DNA of 64,000 nucleotides, from contig NSJX01000001.1 of NCBI GenBank assembly GCA_002286715.1, positions 1,835-65,834 of the forward strand. The letters run 5' to 3'. The DNA is from Dentipellis sp. KUC8613 (taxonomy: Eukaryota; Basidiomycota; Agaricomycetes; Russulales; Hericiaceae). The notes beneath the pieces are model-generated. The model was not told the DNA's origin. It saw nothing but the letters and a program-made list of their open reading frames with translations, and ran no database searches. The translations under genes and the position numbers were made by a program. Of this stretch, positions 10,178 to 23,316 are shown in pieces; within the stretch, counting starts at the first letter, position 1, and every line of letters starts with the position of its first letter.

Positions 10178-12718
10178 CTAATCACTGTCACTACTACTGT
10201 CTGTCTCTTCACCTTCATCCTCCTCATCAGTAGAACTCTCATCCTCACTTTCCTCAACATGCTTCTTAACGCTACCACCACGCATGGCGGCCATTTGGCC
10301 TGCAAGCGTGTCTTCTTCCGGATCCGATATCTCATCCTCAGCTCCTTGTTCATCAACATTGAGGGTCGATATATCCTCGGTCTTCAACTAAAAGAGAACG
10401 TTAGCGATGGATCAACACGAGCACGAAACGAACACACTGTGATGTCTTCCACGACATCTTCACCAAGGAATGTGTCGCTAACAAGATGAATGCGCCATGT
10501 AAAGAGACCCACAGCGGGTGGTGCTTGGAAGCGCAGCTTGTATGAACGATAGTTGCGTTCGCGGGCAGGGTTAGAGAATGGTATGTCGGTTATCTTCATG
10601 GGGGGCACCACAAGACGGTTACTTTTGGCATCAGCAAGGACAATCCACCATCCAGGCCTGCGGCGCTGAATGACTTTTGTCAGTACATATCATGGAGATT
10701 CATGAGTGATCCATCATACCGCAGGCCAATAGGGTGCATGGGCCCAGCCGCTGGAGTCCGCCGCATTTGGAATATCTTCAGCATCCATGGGGCTATTAAG
10801 GAACTCGTCATCTTTCTTCGCGTTGGCACGGGCAGAGTCAACAGATTCAACATGCGTCACGCCGTCGGACTGAGAAGTAGATGTCGGAGGTGTCAAGCGC
10901 AGCTTCAACACCAAGAAGACCAGAGCGGACGGCGTGACTATGCGCTCGCCGATGACTACTCGATGCGTGAGCAGGTTGCACAACAAGAGGGACGACAGGA
11001 CTCACCATTGAAGGACTTATCGACAATCTCTAGCCTGCCCCATCGTTCGACAGCCTTCTTGACATCCGGGAGTCTGTCGTCGTTTTCCCCCTCTAGCTTG
11101 TGTACGAAATCGTCTATGCCATCAACTCCTGTAGGCAACAATTTGACATCGTTTTTACTGATACCGGGTAGCTGAGCATATGTTGCATTTTCGTTGTCAG
11201 GAGAAAGAGCCTGAGCCAAGTACGCCTGGAGATGCATGACTCCAACGGTGGGAAAGAACCAATTGCGTGAAAGACTAATGTTCATCAGTGCATTGAGAAG
11301 GCTGGGGGTTCGCAAAAGGACATCAGCCTGAGCTGAAGCCCGAGCTATGTCAAAATCTTGCGATGATGAGCGGCCATCGTCACGTACCTTTTCGCAGGGA
11401 GGAGTCACGTATGGGAATACGAAGGAGATGCGCATAAAGGAGGACTAGTGCTCGCCACCTGCCGTTTGACGCATCACCTCGGTCACGGGTTAGAGACTTA
11501 AGCTCCTTCCATCGCCCGTCAATCTCAGCTCCGATGGCTTCGTCGAGTTCTTTGAGCTCCTTGTCTGCTCCCTTTCTCTCAACATGCTGCCATTCCACTG
11601 CTTTGCTCAATGTATCGATGATGTCCTGAACACCGGAATTCTCGTTCAGCGATTTGAAGAATGCAGACGCGGTTTGAGCATTTATGCCATCCTTGGTCTT
11701 TTGCCGACTACCAAACCACCAACGTCCCTAAACCGATCAGGTGAGCGAAATAAGGACACGACACAGCTTTGATGGATGACCATACCACCAAGGCGGGGAG
11801 TGAAAGCCCGAAGAGTAAACCATAAACACCAAGTACCCAGATATTGTTCTGCGCCTCGACAATCCAACGCGGCAGAGCGATACCCATAGTAACAGTCTGT
11901 CGTCCATCGGGATGACCATAGTCCTCGAAATTTTTGCGAATAGTCTCGTCGGTGAGTCTTGATATCCATTAGTGCACAATAGTAAGCATGTACAAAGTAG
12001 TTGCCTTACGACTTGTATGCCTTTGTGATTTCCACGAACTTGGAGGCGGCAGACTCGATAGTATCGTTTCCTGACAATTTGACTTTGTCCGGGTGGCTAA
12101 AAAACGAGAGCGTGAAACTCAATACGGGGATAACGAAAGGAAAACAAAACATACAATTGCTTCGAGAGCTTCTTGAAATGTGACTTGATTTCTTTCTCCG
12201 TCACGCCCTAAACAAATATTCGGTCCCGTTAATCATTCCCTAGAATTGCAATCACGAAACGTACAGTCTTCAGCCCCAGGATCTCGAAGGGATCGTAGAT
12301 TTTGGTGTCAGTGGCAGCCCCAGAGAGCTTGTACGACAACAATGCGAGAGCCAACCATCCCACAATCATGAATACACCTCTGTAAAGCTGTATGATCAAT
12401 ATGCTGAAATAGATCCAGACTAGCATGTGCGCACTTCCTAGTGAAATGAGGGTGTAATAGCGATCGTTTCTCCCGCTTCTGTATCTTCTTCCGCTGTTCA
12501 ACACAGGGTCCGCACTCGCAGCCTGACTTGATGGTATCCTCTGCAAACAAATTCAGTAAGCCACGTGTACACGAACTTCCCATGCAAGGCAAAGACACGT
12601 ACTCGGGTTCGATGAGAATAGAGACGAAAGGGTGACCGGCACGAGAACCATGAAGAGAATAGTAACGATGAAGTACAGGGCCATGTTGCCCGACTCGTCG
12701 TAGTCATAGCTTGCCATT
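10178..12718 (-). CDS. SEC63: ER protein-translocation subunit Sec63 (J-domain)
   Basis: Sec63 recruits the Hsp70 Kar2/BiP to the Sec61 channel in the ER membrane. Eleven exons (12718-12604, 12540-12435, 12379-12265, 12207-12155, 12096-12010, 11957-11786, 11727-11388, 11344-11006, 10955-10720, 10665-10438, 10387-10178) join in phase to 666 aa, the normal fungal length. A hydrophobic segment lies at residues 12-34, a second follows exon 2, and the lumenal J domain between membrane segments has the HPD triad at about residues 131-133. The cytosolic Sec63/Brl domain follows, and the C-terminus is an acidic Asp/Glu/Ser tail. The start is the first ATG, directly before the first membrane segment. 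It is transcribed divergently from the coilin-like gene. Confidence 0.96.
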
Positions 12719-13075
12719 TTGCTGACGATCTATGACCTGGCGGGCACTAAAGAACGGAATGAAGTCTGCGGTACAGTCCAAGAGTCGCGAGATTGGCCCA
12801 GTCGGAAAGCTGCCTGCCGAAATTACCTGGTACAAAGGAGCGGCACTCGGGCACTGCGAAGGCCAGCGAGGTCGAGGAAGAAGAGCGGGACGGAGGTGCG
12901 GGGAAGATGCAAAGGCTCTGGACGCGTTCCTCCTGGCTGATTATGCGCTGGCCGGTGTCCGGGGAGCTCTCACGTGATCCTTCATCGGCTTACGGGGTCC
13001 GCTCTTGCGACGCGTGCTGCATGCACGAAACGCGTGCACCTTGTGAGTCTCTGTCTTACCTTTGTTGTCAAACCC
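12719..13075. promoter_or_regulatory. Divergent promoter region SEC63 / coilin-like gene
   Basis: The 357 bp between the two start codons must hold both promoters and both 5' leaders. I see no clear TATA box. Frames across it are open but non-conserved in look. Confidence 0.5.
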
Positions 13076-14805
13076 ATGAGAGTCAAGATTCAAGCGTCGC
13101 CACCTCTCCCAGAGATCAAGGCCTGGTTCTCTCTCTCAAACTTGAGTCCGTCATCTTCTGTAGCCGTCTTGAAGCACGAGTTATGCAGAACTCTGTCGGC
13201 CTTACGCGAAAGTGGTGTTCACGGACACGACCTTATCCTCCTGCTTGATGACTTTGAGTTACTTGGAGAGACTTCCATAGACGTGATTAAAGATGGGGAC
13301 TTGATATGGTGCGTTGTATGCGTGTTCAAATTGGACCGGCTAACTTTTGTAAAGCGTGCAGAAGAGGATGATGCTGCCAAAACGAAAGGCAGCTCGCGAA
13401 CCGTCGCCTTCGCGAAAGAAAGTTAGGTTATATGAACAAGGCGTAGATCATCAGCCCAGTGTACGATTAGTGAAAGATGCGTCAAGCGGACGCAAAGCTC
13501 TTCCATCGGTGCTTCCCTCCAGACGCATTTCGCCTAGCTCTTCAAGCAGTTCTGACACTTCGGAGGAGGAGACATCGACGTCTGAAGAAAGCTCCTCTGA
13601 TTCCAGTTCTGAATCTTCGACATCTTCATCTAGCTCCAGTACAGATTCGGACTCGGACTCGGATTCGGCTCCTCACCTTGCAGCCCTGAGGAAGCCTGTG
13701 AGAACCGCCCCAAAACCTGCCGCCGTGCCAGTCGCATCGTGTGTACAATCCCTCTCCACTGTGGTCTTGTCCTGAGCCTCGATTATAGTGTACAACATAT
13801 CCCTCCTGGTTTTGGAAAGCCGCAGACACACAGCCGCAATCTTCGTCGACGCAAGAAGCGACAGTATGAACGTGAGGCGCCGCCCGATGTTCTCTCATCT
13901 AAAGTCTCTGCGGTCAATGCTACACCCCTGGGGGAGGCTGGCGCATCGCAGGCTGTGGTGCCCCACAGTGGGGCGGGTACAGATGAAGCAGCGCAGCCTG
14001 CTATAGCGATGATGGCGTTGTCGAACAAAAACAAGCGGAAGGGGTTCAAACGCGCTATGGCGGGCCAGATTCCTCAGCGAATCGTTTTCGACAAGGACGG
14101 CCAGTCTACGCAGCTGGCGTTCGCGACTAGCAGTGCACCATCACCAACAAAACAGCCACGGCTTGTACCGCCATCCGAAAAGCAAGAAAATGGCTTGCTT
14201 CCGCCGAACGTCTTTGTCACAAGCGTTGATGTGGAAGCTGGACTGTGGCCCTCTAAAAGGGGCAAAGGAAAGCGCAAAGTGGACGCGGATTTCTATGATG
14301 ATGACTCGGCCCAACCACATGAAACCCGGGTTTTCACCAGCACGCAACGAGGACAGGACGCTGACATCGAGCTGCCGTACGACGAGGTTGATCCGCATAC
14401 CAAAGAGGTGCCCGACTGGGACGGCATTGACACCAGGTGGGAATCGTTTACAAAGGTCACGGAGACGGCCTCCCTCGTCCCTGGGACGCTCGTCGGATGG
14501 AAAGTGAGCCTGCGCGTCTTGCTTGACATGGCGCGATTTGTAGCTGATCGGGACTCCGTTGTATACAGGAACTTGGCATTCACCCGGTAACATTGACGCC
14601 CGAGAAGGTGCTGTCTCTAGCACGGGTCACGAGCGTCGATGACAAGGAGGTCAAAGCGCGCCTGCTGGTCCGCCCTGGGGCAAACGCCATGGTGTTCGGT
14701 GGTCTGGAGGACCCAGGGGTGGAGGTAGAAGGCGACGAGGAAACATTTCCGACGAAGGACGTTCTAGACATGGACTGGCGCGTAGTTGAGCGCACTCAGG
14801 AATAG
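13076..14805 (+). CDS. Coilin-like nuclear protein
   Basis: Coilin is the scaffold of Cajal bodies and binds snRNP/snoRNP components. Four exons (13076-13308, 13355-13738, 13789-14503, 14569-14805) give 522 aa. The first about 80 residues match the coilin N-terminal domain pattern: a charged beta start MRVKI, a helix, a LILLLDDFELL core and an IKDGDLI end. A Ser/Asp/Glu-rich low-complexity stretch then leads to a basic SRNLRRRKKR motif, like the Arg-rich patch of coilins. The last about 100 residues, with VPGTLVGWKELGIHP, fit the atypical C-terminal Tudor-like domain. I chose the ATG at 13076 because the domain begins there; an in-frame ATG at 12974 would add 34 unrelated-looking residues. 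Family assignment is by pattern only. Confidence 0.72.
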
Positions 14806-15068
14806 ATCATCACATGGTTATGAAACCTGATCACGTGTGTGTAGTCATGAGCGGGGAAAGCCGGGACGAAGACGGCCGAGACGCGCATATTTTTCATAGC
14901 CGCGGCTGGACGCGCAGGACGTGGTCGCTCGGCAACCCGTCCTTTCTTCAGCCCACTTATTAGTCCCAAGGACTTCCGTCCTTCCCCACACCGACTAGGG
15001 ACGACTTTCCCCTTCACCCCACCTCTCGTCAGTCGAGCTTTCGCAGCTCCTGACAGCTCATTCACGCG

Positions 15069-18000
15069 ATGCTACCTCAGGTAGCTAATCATCTGCTACA
15101 TCATACCGCCCGAGCGGCGGCGGCAGCCCAGACACAGGCTGGCCAAACTCTTCGGAATGTCCTCGGTTTACAATCTTCCGGTTCACAATCTGCCAATGGC
15201 CTGACCAGTTGGAACGCTGCTGGCTCATCCAGTTGGGGCAGTGGTCACGCTGGTGCTGGTGGTGCCAAGTATCACGCTGGCAGTCGATTCTATTCTGGTT
15301 ACACGGTAAGTTGACGCGTATCTGACGATATACAGCCTAGCTCGCTCGCCTTTGTTTCACTTCATTGACCTTGATTTTCTTCTAGGGTCCTGGACGCGCG
15401 ATCACTCAGGCAAACACGTCCACTGCGGATCCTGAAGCAGCGGAGACGGACGAGGACGAGCCCACCCCCAAGTTTAAGACTACATCTGCCAAGAAGTCGC
15501 GCGTGCGTAGCCACAGTTTGTCTGTCGGTTCTCATGGTCGGCCGGATCCGAGGGAGAACGTTGGTGTTCTGGAAGCTATCAAATTATATGCGCGATCTCG
15601 TCATGCTTTCGCTGGTACGCACCTCCTAGAAGCCGCTCAACCTCCTTCGGAAGTGGCTGCCAATGGCAGTCCCCCTCGTCTTACCCGTCGCAATTCAACC
15701 TCGTCCACGGATTCCATTTCTAGTGACCATATCCCAGACATATCGTCGGCTCCCACAACCTCGGCTTTTGGATCGGTTGACCCCGCTGCGCCTCAAAGTA
15801 CCTTACCACCCAACTTGGAATCGTCTCATGGACCGTCATCGTCTCTTCGCGATGAGCTCAAGCTTGCTCGCGACAAGGCTGATCCTTCCCTTGTCCGTGT
15901 GGCACTCAGCAAGTTGCAAAGTCTCGACCAAAAGGCCACCGTAACGGATTGGAATTTGGCAATGGATGCATTGGTCGCTATCCGTGCACCAGGAGAGCCC
16001 GTCACCGAGATCTTGAACGTCTACAACAACATGGTCAAGTTGTCCATCTTTCCGAACACTGAGACCTACTCTTTGTTGATCCAGCTTCTTGCGGACCGTG
16101 AACAAGAGGTGCATAATTCCGTTTCGCTCCTACAGCGCCGCATTGAAAGGCGAAAGCAATTTGGCGTCACCGACTCTCCGGAAACGTTCGCGGATGAACA
16201 ACGCATTGCCGGCCTTCAAGCGGAGAACAACTTTGCTTCAGCCCTCTCATTGTTTTATGCTGCGTCAGCTCTTCCTCAATCGCGCAAGCTTCCCTACCAC
16301 TGTTACTCCTCGCTTCTTCGCACATGCTCCATCAACAGCAATCTCGACGCTGCCATCCGCATCTTCGCAGATGTCGAGAAGCGCGCTGGCGACAAGGGCA
16401 TGCCTGCTAGCGTTTATGGGAATCTGCTCGGAGTGTACTCCTCTATCGGTGATCTCGCAGGCGCCAAGGTTGTCTTCAACGAATTCCGGAGGGTTTGCGC
16501 AGCTGGCAAGATTACTTGGTCGGATGACAAGCTCGACCTGGCTCGTCGTGGACATATCTTCACCTGGGACCGTATGATCGAGGCTTATTTCCATAACGGA
16601 GATGCGGCCAGCGCGTTAGGGCTGTTGGAGCAGATGCTGGATACTCCCAATGGCATGAATTTTGGCGTCAAGGACATCCCTTGCCCTGCTCAGAGCACGT
16701 ACTCGCAAATTATCATGGGCTTCCTTCGTATTGGAGACACTACTAGCGCAATTTCCTGGCTCGAACGTCTCGTCGAACAGGGCCATGCTGTCGAAACTAT
16801 CTGGACCCCCACTGTCGTACCACCCTGTCCTCCTCGGGAGCTGTTCGCGTCTGTTCTCAACAAGCTTACTTCCCCTGATACGGTCCATCAACTCAATCGG
16901 GTATACAAGCTCATGACACAGATATACCATGAGACTTACGGACGTCCGATGAATTGGAAGCTGCGTTCGTTGGTCTACGAGGTCAACGTCAAGTACCTCC
17001 AGAACAACAGTGTCGACTCTCAGGAAGCCTTGGAAATTCTCGAATATTTGACCGGTCAGGTCCTGGGCCCCCGCGAGTTCTGGGATGCAAACCTCCGTGA
17101 ATTTGGTGGCTATTCCGAGATTGCGACACTTGTTGCTTTGTACGCCAAGTACGGTGCACCGCAGCAGGCTGTCCAACTTATAGAAGGGACTCCCAGGCGG
17201 TCGAGGGAAATCGAGCCTAGTCAAACATTCGACTTTGGTACTCTGTCTGAAACCCCCGCACTCGTCGAGACGCTTTCAAACGGGCTCTTATTTGACAACG
17301 GCGTTGCTCGTGCCATTCCTCTTCCGGTCCTTCTTAGGCTCATGTCGTACTGGCAGAAGCATTCTGTGCCCTTGTCGGCGCCTTTTGCAGACGCCATCAC
17401 GCGAGCCTATGATGCGGAGAAATCCGAGCACGGTTTGCCTAGCGAGCTCAGCAATAGGGAATGGATCGATGTGGCACTCGTAACCAGCCTCCACGGGCAG
17501 CTCTTGCAGCTTCCCGCGTCTGAGATCGTGCAGTGTCATCGCAGCCTTCTTTCCGACCTAGCGAAAGTCCACTTCAACCCTGCTGACCTCCCCGCTTCAA
17601 TTTCCGAAAGCCTGCTCCGACCGATCTTGGAGAACGAAGGGTTTGACGCAACCTCGCGATTCTTGGGAGAGTTGGGACCTAGCTTTGAGGCTCTCTTGAG
17701 CCCAATGACGGACAACGCGTTCGCAGACGCTCCCGAAGCTGCCGACAATGCGCCTGCTACTGCCCACTTCGAGATCGACACTTACCAGAGTCGCTTCGTA
17801 GACGACTACAGCAACTACCCCGATCCCTCTGCTGCCCTCGAGGCGTTCTCTCGATTCCAGTCCGGTGCTCAGCTGGGTCTCTACCCCAATCCGGAAGTCA
17901 TTGCACGTCTGATGGACGCGCTCGGTCGCGTCAAGGAGATGGAGAAGGTGTTCGTTCTGTACGATGCTGCGCAGGGCGTCCTCGGATGCCTCGAACACGA

Positions 18001-19447
18001 CAAGGAGGCGCAGGCTTACGCTTGGGCGAAGATCGAGAACGCCATGCTTCTTGCGTACGCGCACAACGGCGACGGTGTGCATGCGGACATGCACCGCATG
18101 CGCTTGCTCGAGAGCGGCGCGACGCCCAACTCCGACGCGTACGGCGCGCTCATCCAGTCCGTCAAGGAGACCACTGACGACACGTCGCGTGCCATGGCCT
18201 ACTTCGAGGAGTCGCAGATGCGTGGTGTCAAAGCCAACATCTACGTCTACAACACGATTATCTCGAAGCTTGCCAAGGCCCGCAAGGCAGACCTCGCCAT
18301 CGACTTCTTCCGCAGAATGAAGGCCGACGGCATCGTGCCCACTTCGGTCACGTACGGCGCCCTCATTGCTGCTTGCTGCCGTGTCGGAGACGCTCAGTCC
18401 GCGGAGACCTTGTTCGAGGAGATGGCCTCGCAGCCGAACTTCAAGCCGCGTGTGCCGCCGTACAACACCATGATGCAATTCTATGTGCAGACCAAGCCGA
18501 ACCGTCCGCGCTTCCTTCATTACTTCCAAGCGATGAAGAAAGCCAACATCCGGCCCACTGCTCATACTTACAAGGTGTGCGAGAACACTCATCTTATGTA
18601 AAACAATGCTGATATCATTACCGCATTGTAGCTCCTCATCGACGCATACGGCACCATTGAGCCCGTTCAATTCAAGAATGTAGAGGAGACCTTCGCTCAG
18701 CTCGTCGGTGACAAGAGTGTGACTGTGCAAGGTTCCCACTGGGCTGCCATGATCAATGCCTATGGTTGCGTCGCGAAGAATTTGGAGAAGGCTGCTTCCA
18801 TCTTCGACTCCATAGCCATGCACGTCACTACCCTGTCGAACTCTCGCCCCCTTCCCGACGCCATCACCTACGAGGCCATGATCAACGTGCTCGTCACCCT
18901 GCGTCGGACCGACCTCATCCCCCACTACATCGAGCGTCTGCAGAAGAGCGGCATCCACATGACGGCCTACATCGCGAATCTGCTCATCCGTGGGCACGCA
19001 GCTTCCGGCGACATCGAGAAGGCAAGGGCTGTCTTCGAGAGCCTGTCCGACCCCCCTGTCGGCGTGGCTGCACCCAACAACCATGCACCCCATGATGGTT
19101 CTGTGGCACCTCGACCCGTCTCCCCAGACGACCCTATCTACCGCGAGGTAAGCCTCATCAACTTATGTTGAAAGAGCTTCTATTGATATCATCATACAGC
19201 CCTCCACTTGGGAGGCAATGGTACGTGCCGAGCTTGGCAACGGTAATCGGAATGAAGCCTTGGCTTTGCTTGACCGAGTATTAGCCAGGTAAGCCGTTGA
19301 TAGCAACGCCTCTATCCCAGTGTCGCTCACGTTCTATGCAGGCAATATCCCGAATCAATATACAATCGGATAAGTGGTATCATGCTAGACGACGCTGTGT
19401 CGCCTTGGCCCTCAGAGTCTGCTTCGTCGGGTGCTAGCAGCCCATAG
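15069..19447 (+). CDS. Large pentatricopeptide-repeat (PPR) protein, probably mitochondrial
   Basis: PPR proteins bind organellar RNA and control its processing, stability or translation. Five exons (15069-15305, 15386-18574, 18632-19147, 19200-19288, 19342-19447) give 1378 aa. The N-terminus is rich in Ala, His, Gln and Arg with few acidic residues, like a mitochondrial presequence, followed by a Ser/Thr-rich linker. Degenerate 35-residue helical repeats are visible at about residues 240-460 and very clearly at about 960-1200, with motifs such as YNTIISKLAKA and VTYGALIAACC. Size and architecture resemble fungal translational activators of the Cya5/Pet309 kind, but orthology cannot be settled by eye. 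The 3' end faces the PDI-like gene. Confidence 0.88.
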
Positions 19448-20016
19448 ACTCCCGCAGCGTTCGACACGTCTGCACCTCTATCATCAGCGCTTCGGCATCC
19501 GCACACTCACAGGCTTGGGACAGTTCACTATAGATACCTTACTCCTAATTTTATTGACGTTGCATCCACCCACATTCGCTTGCGCACGACCAAAATGTAC
19601 ACCTACCCTACATCGCAGCTATCTCGCTATCTTTGTATACTTATGACCCGGCATCTTTACGACACATCACCAGTGATTATGCGGCCTCTAGGGTCATCTT
19701 GCAATACATACAGTTTGATTAGATATTAAAAATCCGAGGGCACATGAACCAACCTGAGAAATCTAGATACAAGACGTCGGTATGGCTTCACTCACGAAGC
19801 CTGACTTCATTCGAAACGCTGTACAGTTGGCGGAGCTTGTCGCACGAGGGTCGGATTTCACTTCATGCTGTAGGCATGCTGTAGGGTATGGGCAACGCTC
19901 TTCACTCAGTTTCAGTAGAGCCAGTGCAAGATGTTGCATGATAATCCAAGCAATAAATAAGCATTATACATTAGTGCTGCATACAACGCAATGGGAATAG
20001 TATAAAAACCCCAGTA
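19448..20016. other. Intergenic region between convergent PPR and PDI-like genes
   Basis: AT-richer sequence with no coding signal; it should contain both 3' untranslated regions. Nothing else seen. Confidence 0.6.
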
Positions 20017-22152
20017 TCAATCAAGACGACCCTGCTTCCCATGTGCATGGCTATAATACTGTGCATCGTCGTCCGCCAAAATCTTCTTCACGCCAAAGAA
20101 GGCCAAGAGGGCGCCCAGCGCGATGATGAGCAGCGTCAAGGCTCTATGCGACTTGATCCATTCCTCGATGGCGATCATCCTGCCGTTGAGGAACTGCAAG
20201 AGGCTCAGCATACTTGGCTTTTGAGGGATGTATAGAAAGGGAAACTCACCCTTGCCAGGCGCTCTACAATATTTTCAGAGTGCTTAGCACCCCTGCCCTT
20301 CATAGCTCCATCAAGAGCAGCCAGGACGCTGTTGACCTCCAGCTGGATCTGCTCCCCTGACGGATCCCTGTCATAATACAGAAGTTTCTGTCACGACACA
20401 TCAGTCTCAGCGCAGTGCCCCGCGAGTCGCAAAAGCGAGCTTACACTGTGATCCGTAATGATAACCCGGCCGCTACCCTCAATCCCATACATGTTCTTCA
20501 GCCACTTACCCCAGCGATCCGCGTCCATCCAGACAAACACCACACGGCGGTCACCCGCATTCCGATGCGCATCGCCGCGATGGCGCCACGCAAGAGCAAC
20601 ATCCTTCACGTTCTTGATCAGGCGCTCGCGCTCGGCTCCTTCGTCTGGAACGGCCGTAAGCACGACCAGCAGCTTTGTCGGCGCGTTCATGATTTCCTGG
20701 AACGACCCGTCCCCGAGCTCCATCGCGGTGGGGAGGCGGTTGTTGAGCAGCCATTCGCTCAACTCAGCCTGGGATGTCGTAGCGGAGAACCGGAAGACCG
20801 ACGTGGGGTGACTGTCGTGGTCCTTGAGGGCGATGAGCGCTGGCAGCGTTAGAGAAGGGATTGAGAGTCGGCCTGAAATTGCTGCAGATCCAGCGGTGTA
20901 GACGGGAGGTGAACCAAGGAGGGGACGGGCAGCACGAGAGACGACGTCCTGGAAAGATTATGTTAGTAGAGATAATTCTAGATTAACGTTTCTTGTCAAC
21001 GTACAACAAGATGTGAGTCTCCCGGCTGATGAATAAAGAGATATAGCACAGGGTTCTCCGCAATAACAGTCTCCAGATCTCCGGGTACAAGCTCTTGGAC
21101 ACTCCTAGAAAACGGATCGTGAGACTGGGCAAAAAAGATTGCTCTAGTGGGAGACGCACGGCTTGACGGTCTTCTCAGACCACTTCTTAAGCGCCTCAAG
21201 CTTCCTATTACCAGTATACTCCGTCTTTATGCCCCCAGGAGCATAGAAGAAAAGCATAGGGAAGCCATTGATGCCCTGCTCGCGGCACAACGCCTTATGA
21301 TCCTCACAGTCGACCTCGGCAATAGTAAGTTTATTCCGCATCTCCTTCGCCAGCTTCACCCACGTCGGCGCCAGCTTTTTGCAGTGTCCGCACCTAACGA
21401 AACGACAAAGCTTCAGAAATGCTGACATTCCTGATGTGGCGAGATACGTACCATGGTGCGAAGAACTTGATAAACACGCCGCCCTCCTGCACCACATTAG
21501 CGAAGTTCGCGGGGGTCAGCTTTAGCACCTGTCCGTTGGGGTTGACGTCCACAGGCGGCTGTTCATGAACCTTGACATCCACTTTCGCAGCCTCAGTAGG
21601 CGGAGGTGCCGGTGCGCTAGTAGTCGCGGCCAACACAGACGACGCGTGTTTCACAAGGAACTCGTCGAGATGCTCGCGACTCCGGATGCCCTTGAATTGG
21701 TCCACGTATTTTCCATCATGGTAGATATTCATGTGTGGATAACCCTGCACACCGTTCTCGGAGCAAAGGTCTGCCGAACGTGAGGCAATGGTCTCGTGGG
21801 CAAGCAGAACGCGACGAACCTCCATCGACGGCACAATTGACTTGCGCAAGATGGACCTGCGTCGCCGCATAATCCTCCACGAGCTTGTTCCACGTAGGCG
21901 CGAAGTCGCGGCAGTGTCCGCAATAGGGCGAGAAGTGCTCAATGAACCTGCACCGAGATTCAGCAGTGTTCGCACAGATACACTACGCATGTGAACGCAC
22001 CAGTATCCATTAGCAATAGTGTCTTTAAAGTTGTCAGGGGTGAGAACGAGAGACTCGGATTGCACGGGCAGGGCAAGGCCTGCGAGGGTCAGAGAAGCGA
22101 TGAGTAATGAACACGGAATGCGCGCGATCTGCGCCAGCGGCCAAAACCGCAT
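20017..22152 (-). CDS. Membrane-anchored protein disulfide isomerase-like protein
   Basis: It should form or rearrange disulfides in the ER lumen. Eight exons (22152-22001, 21947-21820, 21770-21452, 21393-21160, 21104-21005, 20948-20445, 20387-20250, 20193-20017) give 583 aa. An N-terminal signal sequence is followed by two thioredoxin domains with CGHC active sites at residues 60-63 and 201-204; the second site is split by an intron just before its first Cys. Two further thioredoxin-fold-like regions lack Cys pairs. A membrane helix lies at about residues 543-562, with a short basic/acidic tail and no KDEL/HDEL. This layout recalls yeast Eps1 and animal TMX proteins rather than soluble PDI. 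It shares a 169-bp promoter with CGI121. Confidence 0.9.
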
Positions 22153-22321
22153 CGTTCCAGCACGAAACTAGGATATGTAGAGAATGAACGCAGAGAGGTG
22201 GAGGTAGGAGAGATCCAGAATAAATGTGGACCCGCCGTATAGAGTATAGAATACTGTACTTGAGCCAGCCGGCGCGAGCGTGACGAAGCCAAAAGACAAG
22301 AGTGCCGTGGGAAAACATAAC

Positions 22322-23083
22322 ATGGAAACATACGCCTATCCTCACTTCCCGCCATCATCTTCAGCGGTACACGTCGCTCTCTTTATAAACGTTACCAATG
22401 CAGGTGATCTCCGGGCGCGCATCGTGAAGGCCAGCACCCTGGAGGGTCCAGAAGGCGATGCAGAGCGTGCGAGGGTGAACTTTGCATTCATAGATGCCCG
22501 TCTCGTGCGTCCTAGTACATACAGTTCAATCAACAGCAGTGCTGAATGATAATATATCGACAGATATGTAGTCGGCTCCATCTGCAGACGGCTATCCACC
22601 AGGCTATCCTCACGGATGCTCAGGGAGCCCTCAGGACGAAGACCGTCCACTCAGAAATCCTATGGGCACTGAATCCCACTAACAATGTTTGTTCCATTCA
22701 GCTTCCAAACTATTATGATTTTGACGATGGCATAGATCACAGAAGCGATTCGCCGCTATGGTGTCTCAGATACCAGCAGTTCCCTTATTGTCGCCCGTGT
22801 AGATTCTCCGGCGTCGCAGGATGTCGAAGCAAACATGCGCGCCGTCGTAGACGGCACCATTTCGCCCTTAGAAGATCTACAATCACTAACAGATTGGTCT
22901 GCCATCAAAAAGGTGCGGAATGCTTGAAGCTTTCTATAAATCCCTGATTGACGCTATCTTCAGTACTATAAGCTGAATACTGAACCAGCGGTGAAAGCTG
23001 CTGCGAAGGATGCAGGTCGTGAGCGGCAGATCGTGAACGAAATTGTTATCAGCTCGGTCGCCATGAAGAGTGTGATGGGATGA
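22322..23083 (+). CDS. CGI121: EKC/KEOPS complex subunit Cgi121
   Basis: Cgi121 (human TPRKB) binds Bud32 in the KEOPS complex that makes t6A37 on ANN-decoding tRNAs and also affects telomeres. Four exons (22322-22504, 22564-22686, 22736-22912, 22964-23083) give 200 aa, near the family length. The family pattern is visible: an N-terminal HVALFINVTNA strand, a FAFIDARLI-x-HLQTAIHQA helix near residues 50-75, the ALNPTNNITEAIRRYGVSD segment near 95-115, and a C-terminal NEIVISSVAMKSV helix. The start is the only ATG before these motifs. It is divergent from the PDI-like gene and convergent with the mannose-6-phosphate isomerase gene. Confidence 0.93.
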
Positions 23084-23316
23084 GAATGCACGTGTGGAAT
23101 GTACTTGTAACCAATTAGACCCGCAGATGTCTTGGTATGCTCAACAATATCAATGTAGCCTTAGAACGCATGTTCTGATACCAATAACCGTATGTATCGC
23201 GATAATCTAAGTATACATACATCCTCTCGACAACCGAACCGATTCTGATCTATAATAATGGTACACAGGTGGTATACAGGTTACGGTGAAACTGCCAGTC
23301 CTTATGTCCGATTTCC

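Noticed and set aside
17597..19093. 498-codon minus-strand frame
   Set aside because: Antisense shadow of the PPR gene, whose sense frame has clear repeats and introns.
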